This document shows positions 16,843-26,341 of a DNA stretch of 60,508 nucleotides, one piece after another. Every line of letters begins with the position of its first letter. The stretch's first letter is position 1. Source of the stretch: Accumulibacter sp. (GTDB lineage: Bacteria > Pseudomonadota > Gammaproteobacteria > Burkholderiales > Rhodocyclaceae); assembly GCF_029255125.1 (NCBI RefSeq), contig NZ_JAPUVR010000037.1, positions 1 to 60,508 of the forward strand, read 5' to 3'. A model generated the notes under the pieces. The model was not told the DNA's origin. It worked only from the letters and a program-made list of their open reading frames with translations, and did not search any database. The translations under genes were made by a program, and so were the position numbers.

Positions 16843-17910
16843 CTACTCGTCACGCGGCCGATACGGGATCCTGAGGACGCGCTCGAACAGTTCAGGCTGT
16901 GCCGGTTTGGGCAGCGGCGACGATTTGCGGATGGCACGTTCGACCGCCGTATCGAGCGCCGGATTGCCGCTCGACCGCCGCACCTTGACCTCGAGCACTT
17001 CGCCTGTCGGCAGTTGCGTGACCTCGAAAATCGCTTCGGGATTGCCCTGGATACCGGGCGGCAGCGAGATGTTGCCACGAATCTTGCCGCGCACCCGGTT
17101 TCGGTACTCCTCAAGCGCCCGCTTGTTTTCGCTTGCCTTCTGTTCCGCCTCCAGTTGCCGCATCTGGCGCGCCTCGGCCTCGGCGCGCGCGCGCTGATCG
17201 GCCACCGCCTTTTGCGCCGCCTTCTGCTGCTGCAGCTCCTTCTGTTCTCGTTCCAGCGCCTCGCCAAAATTTGGCCCGCGTTCGGGCTGCAGCTTCTTGA
17301 CCTCTTCCTTGCGCGCCTGCTCGCGGACGCGCTGATCGTCCTTCCGCTCAGGCTCCCTGGGCTTCGCCTCGTCCTTCTTCGTGCTTGCCTTGGCTCTTGC
17401 TTCTTCCTTGGGCGGTTGCTCCTTCGCCTTCGCAGGCTCCTTGCGGCTCGTCTCCTTGGGCTTGTCTTCTTCCTTCTTCGGCAGCTCTTTTGGCTTGCGC
17501 TCGTTCTTCAGCGCGATGTCGGGCCGGACGGGGGCGCGCGCTTCGGGTTTGGCCGGTACCTTGGCCGCCGCCCTGGGTTCAGGCTTCGCCTCGGGTTTCA
17601 CTTCGGGTTGCGGCTCCGGCTTGGGCTCCGGCTTCGGTCTTGGCTCAGGCCTGACTGCGGGCTGGGGAGGCTGGCGGGGTTCAGGTCTTTCGTCGCCCGC
17701 CTTTTCCGGCCGCGGTGCCGCGACCGGGGCGGGCGGCGCGCGCCAGACTTCGACCTCGACCGACGACGGTGGCTTGCTCTTCCACTGCATCCCGACAAAC
17801 AGGGCACCGATCAAGAGCAGATGCACGAGCGCCGAGAGCGCCAGCGAGCTCCATTTCGCCTGCTCGTCCGGCGCCGGTCGCGTCAGCGTGTCAACGGTCT
17901 GTGCGGACAT
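16843..17910 (-). CDS. tolA: Cell envelope integrity inner-membrane protein TolA
   Basis: A 355-residue protein with one N-terminal transmembrane helix ([21 protein letters not shown]). A long Pro/Lys/Glu/Ala low-complexity and helical domain II (about 60-270, with [20 protein letters not shown]-like repeats) follows, and then a C-terminal TolA domain III with the energy-transducer pattern ([48 protein letters not shown]). It spans the periplasm and connects TolQR to TolB/Pal. The strong codon and composition bias in domain II explains the long antisense reading frames here. Confidence 0.95.
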   Translation of the reverse strand: MSAQTVDTLTRPAPDEQAKWSSLALSALVHLLLIGALFVGMQWKSKPPSSVEVEVWRAPPAPVAAPRPEKAGDERPEPRQPPQPAVRPEPRPKPEPKPEPQPEVKPEAKPEPRAAAKVPAKPEARAPVRPDIALKNERKPKELPKKEEDKPKETSRKEPAKAKEQPPKEEARAKASTKKDEAKPREPERKDDQRVREQARKEEVKKLQPERGPNFGEALEREQKELQQQKAAQKAVADQRARAEAEARQMRQLEAEQKASENKRALEEYRNRVRGKIRGNISLPPGIQGNPEAIFEVTQLPTGEVLEVKVRRSSGNPALDTAVERAIRKSSPLPKPAQPELFERVLRIPYRPRDE

Positions 17911-17914
17911 GAAG

Positions 17915-18325
17915 TCACTTGCCGGTCGGCTGTACGAGCAGACCGATACGCTTGACCTGCTTCTGCTGCAGTTCGTCCATCACGCGCAGTACCGCCTGGT
18001 AGCGGACCGCCTTATCGCCGGCAACGACAACCGCCAGATCGGGATCGCGCCGCTGTGCAGCGGCGATTTCCTGGGCAAGTTGACTGCGCGAGACGCGGCG
18101 GCGATTCTGTTTGGCATCGATCAGCGTCAACTCCTCGCTCTCGCTCACTTCGACTTGCAGCGCGTTGGCCGGAGGTTGTGCCTGCACCGCCTTGCCCACC
18201 GAAGGAATATCGATGCTGGCGGTGGTCATCATCGGCGCCGTGACCATGAAGATGACCAGCAGGACGAGCATCACGTCGATATAGGGAACCACATTGATTT
18301 CGTTTTTCAAACGGCGTGAGCGCAT
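17915..18325 (-). CDS. tolR: Biopolymer transport protein TolR
   Basis: A 136-residue ExbD/TolR protein with the pore helix [19 protein letters not shown] carrying the conserved proton-path aspartate in YIDVMLVLL. The periplasmic domain ends in [25 protein letters not shown]. The open frame reaches far upstream into tolQ; the start at 18325 gives the normal length and lies five bases after the tolQ stop. Confidence 0.95.
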   Translation of the reverse strand: MRSRRLKNEINVVPYIDVMLVLLVIFMVTAPMMTTASIDIPSVGKAVQAQPPANALQVEVSESEELTLIDAKQNRRRVSRSQLAQEIAAAQRRDPDLAVVVAGDKAVRYQAVLRVMDELQQKQVKRIGLLVQPTGK

Positions 18326-18330
18326 GGCCG

Positions 18331-19008
18331 TTACCTCATCTGGCGTTGCAGGATGTTCGAGAACTCTTCCATGAAGGACTCGAAGCGCGAGGATAGGCGA
18401 TCGATCTCGTAGGCGAAGCGGTTGTACGCGACGACTGCCGGAATCGCCGCGAAGAGGCCGATGGCAGTCGCCACGAGCGCTTCGGCGATTCCCGGCGCAA
18501 CCGCCGCGAGCGTCGCCTGCCCGACGTTCGACAGACCACGAAACGAGTGCATGATCCCCCAGACGGTACCAAACAGACCGACATAGGGACTGACCGAGCC
18601 GACCGAGGCGAGAAACGCCAGATGCGAGTCGATGCCATCCATCTCGCGTTGATAAGTGGCCCGCATCGCGCGCCGGGCGCCGTCGATCACATCCTTCGGA
18701 TCGAGATTCTTCTGGCTGCGCAGCTTGGTGAATTCGCGAAATCCGGCTTCGAAGATGCGCTCCATGCTGCCGGTACTGTGGCGGTCGTTGATCGCGCTCT
18801 GATAGAGGCTGTTGAGCTCGCCACCGCTCCAGAAGTCGCGCTCGAAATGATCGGTCTGCGCGCGCGCGCGTTTGACCGTGAACCACTTGCGGAAGATGTA
18901 ATACCACGACATGAACGAAACGCCAGCGAGGAGCAGCATGACAGCCTGCACGACAGCGCTGGCGTTGAGAATCAGGTGCAGAATCGACAGGTCTTGCGAA
19001 ACGTTCAT
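18331..19008 (-). CDS. tolQ: Proton channel protein TolQ
   Basis: A 225-residue MotA/TolQ/ExbB protein with three membrane segments: near residues 15-38 and the paired helices SPYVGLFGTVWGIMHSFRGL and GIAEALVATAIGLFAAIPAVVAYN. It forms the motor with TolR. Its start codon overlaps the ybgC stop as ATGA (19005-19008). Confidence 0.95.
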   Translation of the reverse strand: MNVSQDLSILHLILNASAVVQAVMLLLAGVSFMSWYYIFRKWFTVKRARAQTDHFERDFWSGGELNSLYQSAINDRHSTGSMERIFEAGFREFTKLRSQKNLDPKDVIDGARRAMRATYQREMDGIDSHLAFLASVGSVSPYVGLFGTVWGIMHSFRGLSNVGQATLAAVAPGIAEALVATAIGLFAAIPAVVAYNRFAYEIDRLSSRFESFMEEFSNILQRQMR

Positions 19009-19442
19009 TGCATGGCTTCCAGTTTGGTCCTCAGGAACGATGGGATGGCAGTCGCCTTCATCAAGGCGGAGTTTACACAGACGACGTGAATCCGCGCGCG
19101 TACCAGGTCGGCTCGGTCGCCAGCGAGCGTTGCGTCGGCGCGTCGAACGTACTGGCGAAAGAAGATCTGCGCGTGGCTCAGGCGCTCAATTTCCAAGCCG
19201 ACGAGCAACTGGTCGTCGAGCCGTGCCGGCTTCAGGTAATCGACGCTGGCGCTGCGCACGACGAAAGCGATCCCCGGATCGCGCAACAGATCGGCCTGAT
19301 GATGGCCGATGGCACGCAAATATTCGGTGCGACAGCGCTCGAAGAACTTCAGGTAGTTGGCATAGTACACGACGCCCCCGGAGTCGGTATCCTCGTAATA
19401 GACGCGAACGGGGATGACAAACGTTTGCGCTGCCCTGTTCAT
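19005..19442 (-). CDS. ybgC: Tol-Pal associated acyl-CoA thioesterase YbgC
   Basis: A 145-residue hotdog-fold thioesterase with the catalytic signature VYYEDTDSGGVVYYANYLKFFERCRTEYLR. The start is uncertain: ATG at 19442 gives the usual length, while ATG at 19481 would add 13 residues, and neither has a strong ribosome site. It is the first gene of the tol cluster and overlaps tolQ by four bases, the usual arrangement. Confidence 0.92.
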   Translation of the reverse strand: MNRAAQTFVIPVRVYYEDTDSGGVVYYANYLKFFERCRTEYLRAIGHHQADLLRDPGIAFVVRSASVDYLKPARLDDQLLVGLEIERLSHAQIFFRQYVRRADATLAGDRADLVRARIHVVCVNSALMKATAIPSFLRTKLEAMQ

Positions 19443-19524
19443 CGGCGCAGCGGATTCTAGGCCAGTGAGCGAGGAGTCCATGTAAGGGTTTGTGACCGCC
19501 GTCTGCCGTGCCGTGTCACGCAGT

Positions 19525-20589
19525 TCATGGCCCACGCCAGAGCTCGCCCTGCGGGTCGCCGAGCAGACCCTCCAGACCGAGGTGGCGGTAGACGGCGGCC
19601 GTGGCAACGCGTCCACGCGGAGTCCTCTGGAGAAAGCCCTGCTGGATGAGATAAGGTTCGAGGACGTCTTCGATCGTGTCGCGCGCTTCGCCAATCGCCG
19701 CCGCCAGGTTGTCGAGACCAACCGGCCCGCCGGAAAACTTGTCGATCATCGCCGACAACAGCTTGCGGTCCATCACGTCGAGCCCGCCGTGGTCGACCTC
19801 GAGCATCAGCAGCGCCGAGTCTGCGACCTCCTGGGTGATTCGCCCACCGGCACGCACCTCGGCAAAGTCACGCACGCGGCGTAACAAGCGGTTGGCAATG
19901 CGCGGCGTGCCGCGTGCGCGGCGAGCGATCTCCAGCGCACCGCCCGCGTCGATGGGCACCTTGAGCAACTGGGCCGAACGCTTGACGATCAACGTCAGTT
20001 CGTCCGGGGTGTAGAACTCGAGTCGCGCGACGATGCCGAAACGATCGCGCAACGGGTTGGTCAGCATGCCGGCGCGAGTAGTCGCGCCGACCAGCGTAAA
20101 GGGTGGCAGGTCGAGCTTCACCGAGCGTGCCGCCGGTCCTTCGCCAATCATGATGTCGATCTGGAAGTCTTCCAGCGCCGGATAGAGAATTTCCTCGACC
20201 ATCGGCGACAAGCGGTGGATTTCGTCGATGAAGAGAACGTCGCGCGGTTCGAGATTGGTCAGGATGGCGGCCAGGTCACCGGCGCGTTCGAGAACGGGCC
20301 CGGATGTCGAACGCAGATTGACACCCATCTCGGCCGCCACGATATGTGCCAGCGTCGTCTTGCCCAGTCCCGGCGGGCCGAAGAGCAGCACGTGGTCGAG
20401 CGTATCGGCGCGGCGCCGGGCCGCCTCGATGAAAATCGACAACTGTTCGCGGATCTTGGCCTGCCCGACGTAATCGGCCAGACGCCGGGGGCGGAGAGCA
20501 CGCTCGAAAGCTTCCTCCTGCGCCGATTTCGCTTCGCCGGAGACCAGCCGGTCAAGCCCGGCGCTGCGCAGATCGTCCGTTTCAATCAT
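19525..20589 (-). CDS. ruvB: Holliday junction branch-migration ATPase RuvB
   Basis: A 354-residue AAA+ helicase motor. Landmarks are the Walker [16 protein letters not shown], Walker [13 protein letters not shown], sensor 1 [20 protein letters not shown], the arginine finger region and the C-terminal winged helix ([18 protein letters not shown]). The ATG at 20589 is chosen because it overlaps the stop of the upstream permease as ATGA and gives the family's normal length; the open frame extends 20 codons further. Normally ruvA directly precedes ruvB; here a permease gene lies between them. Confidence 0.95.
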   Translation of the reverse strand: MIETDDLRSAGLDRLVSGEAKSAQEEAFERALRPRRLADYVGQAKIREQLSIFIEAARRRADTLDHVLLFGPPGLGKTTLAHIVAAEMGVNLRSTSGPVLERAGDLAAILTNLEPRDVLFIDEIHRLSPMVEEILYPALEDFQIDIMIGEGPAARSVKLDLPPFTLVGATTRAGMLTNPLRDRFGIVARLEFYTPDELTLIVKRSAQLLKVPIDAGGALEIARRARGTPRIANRLLRRVRDFAEVRAGGRITQEVADSALLMLEVDHGGLDVMDRKLLSAMIDKFSGGPVGLDNLAAAIGEARDTIEDVLEPYLIQQGFLQRTPRGRVATAAVYRHLGLEGLLGDPQGELWRGP

Positions 20590-21671
20590 CGGCTGACGCC
20601 ATCGCCACCGCTGGCCGTCGTAGAACTGGCATGGGCGTGTGCCAACCATTCGCGGATCAGCACCTGGCCGAGGGCCAGCAGCGTCGGCCCAAGAAAGAGG
20701 CCAATGAAGCCGAACACCAGCACGCCACCGAGAACGCCGACGACGATCAGCAACAGCGGCAGGCTGGCCGTACGCGAAATCAGGATCGGTTTCAGGAAAT
20801 TGTCCACGCTACTGATGCCGAACATTCCCCAGAGGACGATGAACACGGCCCAACCCGCCTGCCCTTCGTTGTACAGCCAGACGGCGGCGCCAAGCCAGAT
20901 CAGCGTCGCACCGACGACGGGAATCATCGAAAAGAAAAAGGTCGCGAAAGTCAGGACGACGACGCCGGGAACGCTGGCGATGATGAAGCCAATCATCGCG
21001 ACGATCGCTTGTGCAGCCGCCGTGCCGACAATGCCGACCATGACGCCGGTAACGGTTCCTTCGGCCAACGCCAGCATCCGTTCGCCGAGGTCGCCGGCCA
21101 GCATGCGGCTACCCGTATGCAGGGCGTCGACATAGATGTGCGCGTCACGAAAAATGAAGAAAACGAAAAAAATGACCAGCACGAGCTGCAGCAAGCCTTG
21201 CGCAAAGAGCGCCACGGCCGCCAGCGCCAGCCGCCGCGTCGGCTCGACGAACTGCTGCAGCAAATTGTTCATTTCTTCCCGGCTGGCGACGAGCTCGTGC
21301 CAGTAGTCGGCCAGATTCGGCCCGATCACCGGGATGCGCCCGAGCCAAGCCGGCGGATCAACCGGCAGCCCCTTCTCGAACAAGGGCTTGAAGTAACGTA
21401 TGGCCATCTCGATACCGTCGGCAAGCGATCCGGAGAGCAGTGCCATCGGAGCAACGAGCAGGAGGAGGAGGAGCATCGAGATGAGCAGGGCGGCCAGATT
21501 GCTCCTCCCACGGCAGAGCGTCAGCAGGCGATTCCGAATCGGCAAGGTGATGACGCAGATCACCACGGCGAAGAGCAAAGTACCGGTGAACGGCAACAGG
21601 ACGGCAACGCAGCCGATCAGCAGCAGCGCGACGAGCGCAATCTGGATGAGTTGCTTGGAACTGGCGTTCAT
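20586..21671 (-). CDS. AI-2E family transporter (PerM/YhhT-like permease)
   Basis: A 361-residue integral membrane protein with about eight hydrophobic segments and the AI-2 exporter family pattern ([83 protein letters not shown]). Members are implicated in autoinducer-2 export or Na+/H+ antiport, but substrates are mostly unproven. It is inserted between ruvA (11 bases away) and ruvB (ATGA overlap), so it probably shares their transcript. Confidence 0.88.
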   Translation of the reverse strand: MNASSKQLIQIALVALLLIGCVAVLLPFTGTLLFAVVICVITLPIRNRLLTLCRGRSNLAALLISMLLLLLLVAPMALLSGSLADGIEMAIRYFKPLFEKGLPVDPPAWLGRIPVIGPNLADYWHELVASREEMNNLLQQFVEPTRRLALAAVALFAQGLLQLVLVIFFVFFIFRDAHIYVDALHTGSRMLAGDLGERMLALAEGTVTGVMVGIVGTAAAQAIVAMIGFIIASVPGVVVLTFATFFFSMIPVVGATLIWLGAAVWLYNEGQAGWAVFIVLWGMFGISSVDNFLKPILISRTASLPLLLIVVGVLGGVLVFGFIGLFLGPTLLALGQVLIREWLAHAHASSTTASGGDGVSR

Positions 21672-21682
21672 GTGGGCTTGGT

Positions 21683-22252
21683 CTATACTCTGGACAGCAG
21701 CCTGAGCGCCTGTCGAATGCCCTCCGCTGTGCTGACATCGGCAGGCAGTTGCTTCAATGCAGCAGCCGCTTCGCGGTCATTGTAACCCAGTGCCAGGAGT
21801 GCATTCAGAATGTCACCGTGCGCCGCCTCAGGCGCTGCCGCAACCGGTGCATCGGGCAACTTGCCTTTCAGTTCGAGCAGCAGGCGCTCGGCCGTCTTGG
21901 TGCCAATCCCGGGGACCTTGGTCAGGCGCCCGACTTCCTGCCGCGCAATCACCTGCGTCAGATCATTAACCGACAAGCCGGAGAGCACCGCCAGAGCAAG
22001 CCGCGGCCCGACGCCCGAGACCTTGAGGAGTTGGCGAAACGCCAGACGCTCGCCCTCGGTGGCAAAGCCGTAGAGAAAATGACCGTCCTCGCGGACGACG
22101 AAGTGCGTCAGGAGAACGACTCGGTCGCCGTTCGCCGGCAGGTTGAAAAACGTACTCATCGGCACATCGAGTTCGTAGCCCACACCCTGTACGTCGACCA
22201 CCACCTGCGGCGGACTTTTCTCGACCAGGATACCGCTCAGACGGCCAATCAT
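21683..22252 (-). CDS. ruvA: Holliday junction DNA-binding protein RuvA
   Basis: A 189-residue protein. Domain I is an OB fold ([31 protein letters not shown]). Domain II has two helix-hairpin-helix motifs ([16 protein letters not shown] and [19 protein letters not shown]). Domain III is the RuvB-contacting helical bundle ([22 protein letters not shown]). It follows ruvC by 13 bases. The open frame continues upstream but the conserved MIGRL start fixes the beginning. Confidence 0.95.
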   Translation of the reverse strand: MIGRLSGILVEKSPPQVVVDVQGVGYELDVPMSTFFNLPANGDRVVLLTHFVVREDGHFLYGFATEGERLAFRQLLKVSGVGPRLALAVLSGLSVNDLTQVIARQEVGRLTKVPGIGTKTAERLLLELKGKLPDAPVAAAPEAAHGDILNALLALGYNDREAAAALKQLPADVSTAEGIRQALRLLSRV

Positions 22253-22265
22253 CGCCGCTCCCGCC

Positions 22266-22820
22266 TCACTTGCCGACCACCAGGCGGCCCCTGCGCACGT
22301 GCAGGCCGGCGCCGGACCAGCGGCCAAGCCCCTGCCCGCCATGCGCATGGGCAATTGCACACGCCAGTGCGTCGGCGGCATCCGGACTGGGATCGCTGGC
22401 CAGTGACAGCAGGCGCCGCACCATGTGTTGCACCTGCAGCTTGTCGGCATGACCGTTGCCGACGACAGCCTGCTTGACTTGCAAGGCGGTGTACTCGGCG
22501 ACCTCGAGTCCGCTCGCGACGAGCGCCGCGATCGCTGCACCACGCGCCTGGCCGAGCAACAGCGTCGACTGCGGGTTCACATTCACGAAAATGATTTCCA
22601 CCGCCGACTGATCGGGCTGATGCCGAGCCACCAGTTCGTGCAGGCCACGATGGATCGTCCCCAGGCGCGCCGGGAGCGAATCCTCGCGCAGCGTCCGGAT
22701 GCACCCGCTGGCAAGGTAGGCCAAGCGCTGGCCGGTCTTTTCGATCAGCCCGAAACCGGTCACCCGCAAACCTGGATCGATGCCGAGGATGCGCAGTGAT
22801 GGATCACCCTCCCGGTTCAT
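22266..22820 (-). CDS. ruvC: Holliday junction endonuclease RuvC
   Basis: A 184-residue RNase H-fold resolvase. The acidic catalytic residues are seen in [14 protein letters not shown] (Asp15), AVEIIFVN and the C-terminal [14 protein letters not shown]. It resolves Holliday junctions held by RuvAB. The start at 22820 overlaps the stop of the DMT-family exporter gene as ATGA, and ruvA follows 13 bases later. Confidence 0.95.
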   Translation of the reverse strand: MNREGDPSLRILGIDPGLRVTGFGLIEKTGQRLAYLASGCIRTLREDSLPARLGTIHRGLHELVARHQPDQSAVEIIFVNVNPQSTLLLGQARGAAIAALVASGLEVAEYTALQVKQAVVGNGHADKLQVQHMVRRLLSLASDPSPDAADALACAIAHAHGGQGLGRWSGAGLHVRRGRLVVGK

Positions 22821-23680
22821 GCGGTTCGCGCCCGGGCCAGATAGACGCCGCCGACAGCCAGCGCCATTCCGGCGACTGCCGGACCGCCGAGCGTTTCTCC
22901 GAAAACGAACCAGGCGATCAGCGCGGTGCTCGGCGGAGTCAGGTAGAAGAGGCGGGCGACATTGACCGCGCTGCCACTGCGAATCAGTAGATTGAGCAGG
23001 CTGATCGCGCCAAACGAGAGGACGAGAACCAACCACAACAGGGCAAACGTGAACTCCGCGGTCCACTCGATGTGCATGCTTTCGGTCTGCCAAGCCAACA
23101 AGGCCGTGACCACGGCGGTCGGCAGAAACTGAATCAGCGAACCGGTGCGCAGATCGAAGTGCGGGCAGAAGCGCTTCTGGTAGAGCGTGCCAAGGGTGAT
23201 TCCGCACAGAGCGGCAAAGGCAGGCAGCAGCATGCCGAGCAGCGGAACGTCACCGAGTTTGTCGGAAACCACCAGCGCGACGCCGACAAACCCGAGCAGC
23301 AGGCCAGCCCACTGGCGCAGCGAGACGCGCTCGCCCAGTACGAGTCCTGCGCCGCAGGCGGTGAGCAAGGGCTGCATGCCGACAACCAGGGCCGTGACAC
23401 CGGCCGGCAGACCGCGCTTGATCGCCATGAAGACTCCGCCCAGATACAGCGCGTGGACGAGCAGGCCGGAGACGCCGATATGCACGCTCTGGCGCACATC
23501 CGACGGCCAGGGAGCGCGCGTAGCAAGAGCAAAAGGCGTCATCAGCGTGAGAATCAATAGATAGCGGACGAGCAGGAAGGTCAGCGGTTCGGCATAGGGC
23601 AGACCGAACTTGGCACCGACGAAGCCCGTGCTCCAAAGGAAAACGAAGAGTAAAGGCAGCAGGCGTGACGAGCGTGACAT
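22817..23680 (-). CDS. EamA/DMT superfamily permease
   Basis: A protein of about 287 residues with ten hydrophobic segments in two EamA repeats (first from [31 protein letters not shown], second from [21 protein letters not shown]). The repeat ends [45 protein letters not shown] are family-typical. Substrate is unknown; members export metabolites or amino acids. The start may be 23680 or 23701, as neither has a clear ribosome site. Its stop overlaps the ruvC start. Confidence 0.85.
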   Translation of the reverse strand: MSRSSRLLPLLFVFLWSTGFVGAKFGLPYAEPLTFLLVRYLLILTLMTPFALATRAPWPSDVRQSVHIGVSGLLVHALYLGGVFMAIKRGLPAGVTALVVGMQPLLTACGAGLVLGERVSLRQWAGLLLGFVGVALVVSDKLGDVPLLGMLLPAFAALCGITLGTLYQKRFCPHFDLRTGSLIQFLPTAVVTALLAWQTESMHIEWTAEFTFALLWLVLVLSFGAISLLNLLIRSGSAVNVARLFYLTPPSTALIAWFVFGETLGGPAVAGMALAVGGVYLARARTA

Positions 23681-23800
23681 GGGGTCGGTCTCTGACGGCA
23701 AGCGCGAAGTTTATCGCAAGCATCGATGCGGCGCGCCGACAAGCAGCCGAGAACGATCGCCGGAAGACCTGCCGGCAGTGAGCGTTGGCGCGAATCAGCC

Positions 23801-23828
23801 GCAAAGACAAACCCCGCCGAAGCGGGGT
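23801..23828 (-). terminator. Rho-independent terminator after the ComEA-like gene
   Basis: A perfect 7-bp stem (23811-23817 with 23822-23828) closes, on the transcribed strand, a UUCG tetraloop and is followed by a broken T-run (TTTGTCTTT). It lies 37 bases after the comEA-like stop and should separate it from the DMT-ruvC operon. Confidence 0.75.
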
Positions 23829-23864
23829 CTGGTGAACGTCGGGACTTGCCGAACTACCCGAAAA

Positions 23865-24467
23865 CTACTTTTTCGCTGCGCCGGTGTCGCCTTTCTTGGC
23901 GGCTTCCTCGGCTTCCTTCTTTGCCTTCTTGTCAGCCTTCTTGTCGGCCTTGTTGTCCGACGCTTTGCCGTGTGCGGCTTCGGGGTGGGCGACTTCAGGC
24001 TTGTTGGCAGGTGCCGCGCTCTTTGCCGCCGGCGCCGGTGCCGCGGCCGAAGCGCCGGCAGCCGCGGCCGGAGCACTCGTCGGTGCGGCCGGGCTCGCCG
24101 GCTTGGCAGGCGCCGCAGCAGCGCCTGCCGCCGCTGGCGTGCTGGGCGCGGCTGCCGGGGGCGCCGTCTTTGCTGCCGGAGCAGCCGGTGCTGCGCTCGC
24201 CTTACCGGTGGTCGCGCCACTCAGGGTCACGTCAGACCGCATCTTGCCGAGCACGGCCGGGCCGATACCGGGAACCTTGAGGAGATCATCCACCGCCTTG
24301 AACTCGCCGTTCTTTGTTCGGAAGTCGATAATCGCCTTCGCTTTCGCCGGGCCGATACCGGTCAACATCTGCAGTTCCTTTTCGTTGGCCGTATTCACGT
24401 TGACGCCGGCAAAAGCGTTCAACGTCACCATCAGCAAGGCCAGCAACAGGGTAATGATCTTGGGCAT
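23865..24467 (-). CDS. ComEA-like helix-hairpin-helix protein with Ala/Pro- and Lys-rich tail
   Basis: A 200-residue protein: signal peptide to about residue 20 (LNAFA/GV), then a ComEA-type double helix-hairpin-helix DNA-binding module (VNVNTANEKELQMLTGIGPAKAKAIIDFR, VDDLLKVPGIGPAVLGKM). After that comes an unusual tail of more than 110 residues, first almost pure Ala/Pro, then charged with KADKKADKKAKKEAEE. The core predicts periplasmic binding of incoming DNA during transformation or a structural relative; such short ComEA proteins are common in betaproteobacteria. The start at 24467 is supported by the GGAGGAG ribosome site. Confidence 0.88.
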   Translation of the reverse strand: MPKIITLLLALLMVTLNAFAGVNVNTANEKELQMLTGIGPAKAKAIIDFRTKNGEFKAVDDLLKVPGIGPAVLGKMRSDVTLSGATTGKASAAPAAPAAKTAPPAAAPSTPAAAGAAAAPAKPASPAAPTSAPAAAAGASAAAPAPAAKSAAPANKPEVAHPEAAHGKASDNKADKKADKKAKKEAEEAAKKGDTGAAKK

Positions 24468-24618
24468 GGAGCTCCTCCAGTTGGGATAAATTGAGCAAAT
24501 CACCGGGCCGCGCGCTACCGCCCCCGGTGTCTTGCAAGGACGATAAACGGTCGCCCGGCGTCAGGCGTTGACCCACTGGCTGAAATAGGCAACCCGCATG
24601 GCCGTTCAGCCGGCACGG

Positions 24619-25398
24619 TCAGCGGCGCGCCGGCTTACGGTAGCCGAGCGCTTGCGAAATCGCCGCAGCGGTCAGCTTTACCGGCTTAACCCAATCCGGG
24701 TTATGGCGATCCGCCGGTGCCGAGACCGACAGGCCAGCGACAAGCTGTCCCTCGTCACTGCGAATCGGCGCAGCGATACAGCGCAAACCGATCTCGGCCT
24801 CCTCGTTGTCGTCGGCATAGTCGTGCCGGCGGATCTTGTCGAGTTCCTTTTCCAGTGCGTCGAGGCGCGTCAGCGAATGCGGCGTTTTGCCGGGCAGGCC
24901 GGTACGGCGGGCGTAGGCGCGCACCTCGCTGAGGCCGTCCGCCGCGAGGAACAGTTTTCCGACCGAGGTCAGGTGCAGCGGTGCACGCCCACCAACGAGG
25001 TAAACGACGCGCAACAGCGAACGATCGCTCGATGTCCGTTCGACATAAATGATCTCGTCTTCCAGCCGAATGCCGAGATTGACCGCCTCGCCGATCAGTT
25101 CGTGCAACTGCTGCATATGCGGCAGGGCAACCTGCCGGATGCTGATGCGCGACTTGACGATGTTGCCCAGTTCAAGGAGCCGGATGCCCAGCGTGTAGGT
25201 CCCCGCCTCATGCCGTTCGACGAGTGCGGATCCAGTCATCGCGGCGAGAATCCGATGCGCGGTCGACGGGTGCAGGCCGGTGCTTTGCGCCAGGACCTTG
25301 AGGCTGACCGGATCGGGCGCATGGGCCAAGGCGTCGAGCAGCGACATCATGCGCTCAATAACCTGAATGGAGCCCTGCTCTGCCTGCTGTTCCGCCAT
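24619..25398 (-). CDS. IclR-family transcriptional regulator
   Basis: A 259-residue repressor/activator with an N-terminal winged helix (IQVIERMMSLLDALAHAPDPVSLKVLAQSTGLHPSTAHRILAAM) and a C-terminal effector domain (IIYVERTSSDRSLLRVVYLVGGRAPLHLTSVGKLFLAA, AEIGLRCIAAPIRSDEGQLVAGLSVSAP). IclR proteins usually sense small organic acids. It diverges from the aldehyde dehydrogenase remnant 219 bases away, which suggests an ancestral regulator-target pair. The effector cannot be read from the sequence. Confidence 0.92.
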   Translation of the reverse strand: MAEQQAEQGSIQVIERMMSLLDALAHAPDPVSLKVLAQSTGLHPSTAHRILAAMTGSALVERHEAGTYTLGIRLLELGNIVKSRISIRQVALPHMQQLHELIGEAVNLGIRLEDEIIYVERTSSDRSLLRVVYLVGGRAPLHLTSVGKLFLAADGLSEVRAYARRTGLPGKTPHSLTRLDALEKELDKIRRHDYADDNEEAEIGLRCIAAPIRSDEGQLVAGLSVSAPADRHNPDWVKPVKLTAAAISQALGYRKPARR

Positions 25399-25617
25399 TG
25401 CCGTCGCTTCAAACCTTCCGTTTTGCCCGGCGGGAGACTACCATTACGGGTTCTGCCTACCGCCGAGCCAGCCTTGCGCCATGCCGTATCTTACCATCAT
25501 GCGCCGTGCCCTGCGCCTTGCCTTACACCTTGTCTATCCGCGCGCGATTGGCCGCCTGCCTGGGGCGCGCGGCGCCGCGCGGCACACCCGTCGCGAGGCG
25601 CTTTCCGAGAGTCATCA

Positions 25618-26325
25618 ATGACGCACGCCGGCCGCGACATTCAAGCAATCCCCCTGTGGATCAACGGACACGCTTTCCTGACCATGGCGCCGGATTTTTG
25701 CGACGTGCGCGATGCGCGTAGCGGCCAGACCCGGCGACGCACTCCCATGTGCGGCGCGCGCGAGGCGCAGGCCGCGGCCGATGCGGCGCGCGGCGCGCTG
25801 CACGACTGGTCAGCAACGAGCGCGAACCGACGGGCAGCGCTGCTCGTCGCGCTAGCCGATGCGCTGGCCGGCTTCGCTGAGCATTTTGCCGGGCTGATTA
25901 GCGAAGAGACTGGTCAGGACTCGAGCAGTGCAATGGCCGAGGTCGACGCCGCACTGATGCTCCTGCGCGCTGCCGGCCAGGGCTCGCCGAACGCGCCTCG
26001 AACGCTCGTCGCAGCGATCGTCGGCAACCAGCATGCACCTCTCCTTGGCCCGCTGCGCTCAGCGGTTCCGTTGCTGCTCGGCGGTGCCACGCTGATTGTC
26101 CGGCCGAGCCCGCAGACCCCCTCAGCCGCTTTTGCACTGGCCGAGCTTACCGCCCGCAGCGACTTCCCGGCCGGCGTCTACAACATCCTGCACGGTAATC
26201 TTGATGTCGTCGAAGCGCTCTGTTCGCTGGCCGCCGTCGACCTGCTGGCGTGCTCCGGCGACAACGAACTGTACAGCGACGTACAAGCCATTGCCGCGCG
26301 CTACCGCACACCGATCATCGGCTGA
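25618..26325 (+). pseudogene. Aldehyde dehydrogenase remnant (N-terminal cofactor-domain fragment)
   Basis: A 235-residue frame starting at ATG 25618 and homologous only to the first half of NAD(P)-dependent aldehyde dehydrogenases. Recognisable pieces are the N-terminal segment IPLWINGHAF, AADAARGALHDWSATSANRRAALL, SEETGQDSSSAMAEV, and PLRSAVPLLLGGATLIVRPSPQTP with FPAGVYNILHG. The usual PWN catalytic Asn motif is degenerate (GNQHAPL), the segment before it is shortened by some 30-40 residues, and the protein stops before the ELGG and Cys catalytic region. modA begins 17 bases later, so no catalytic half follows. I call it a decayed gene, though a small non-catalytic protein is possible. Confidence 0.7.
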
Positions 26326-26341
26326 ACGGGTGTCGCTCGCG

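Noticed and set aside
17580-17660. Short tandem repeat, possibly a satellite or CRISPR-like element
   Set aside because: The repeat is in the tolA coding frame and encodes PKPEP-type units; there is no repeat-spacer structure.
17014-18319. Leu/Arg-rich and Gly/Ser-rich plus-strand frames of about 310 codons
   Set aside because: They mirror the biased Pro/Lys/Glu codons of TolA domain II; no family pattern is visible and TolA is well supported.
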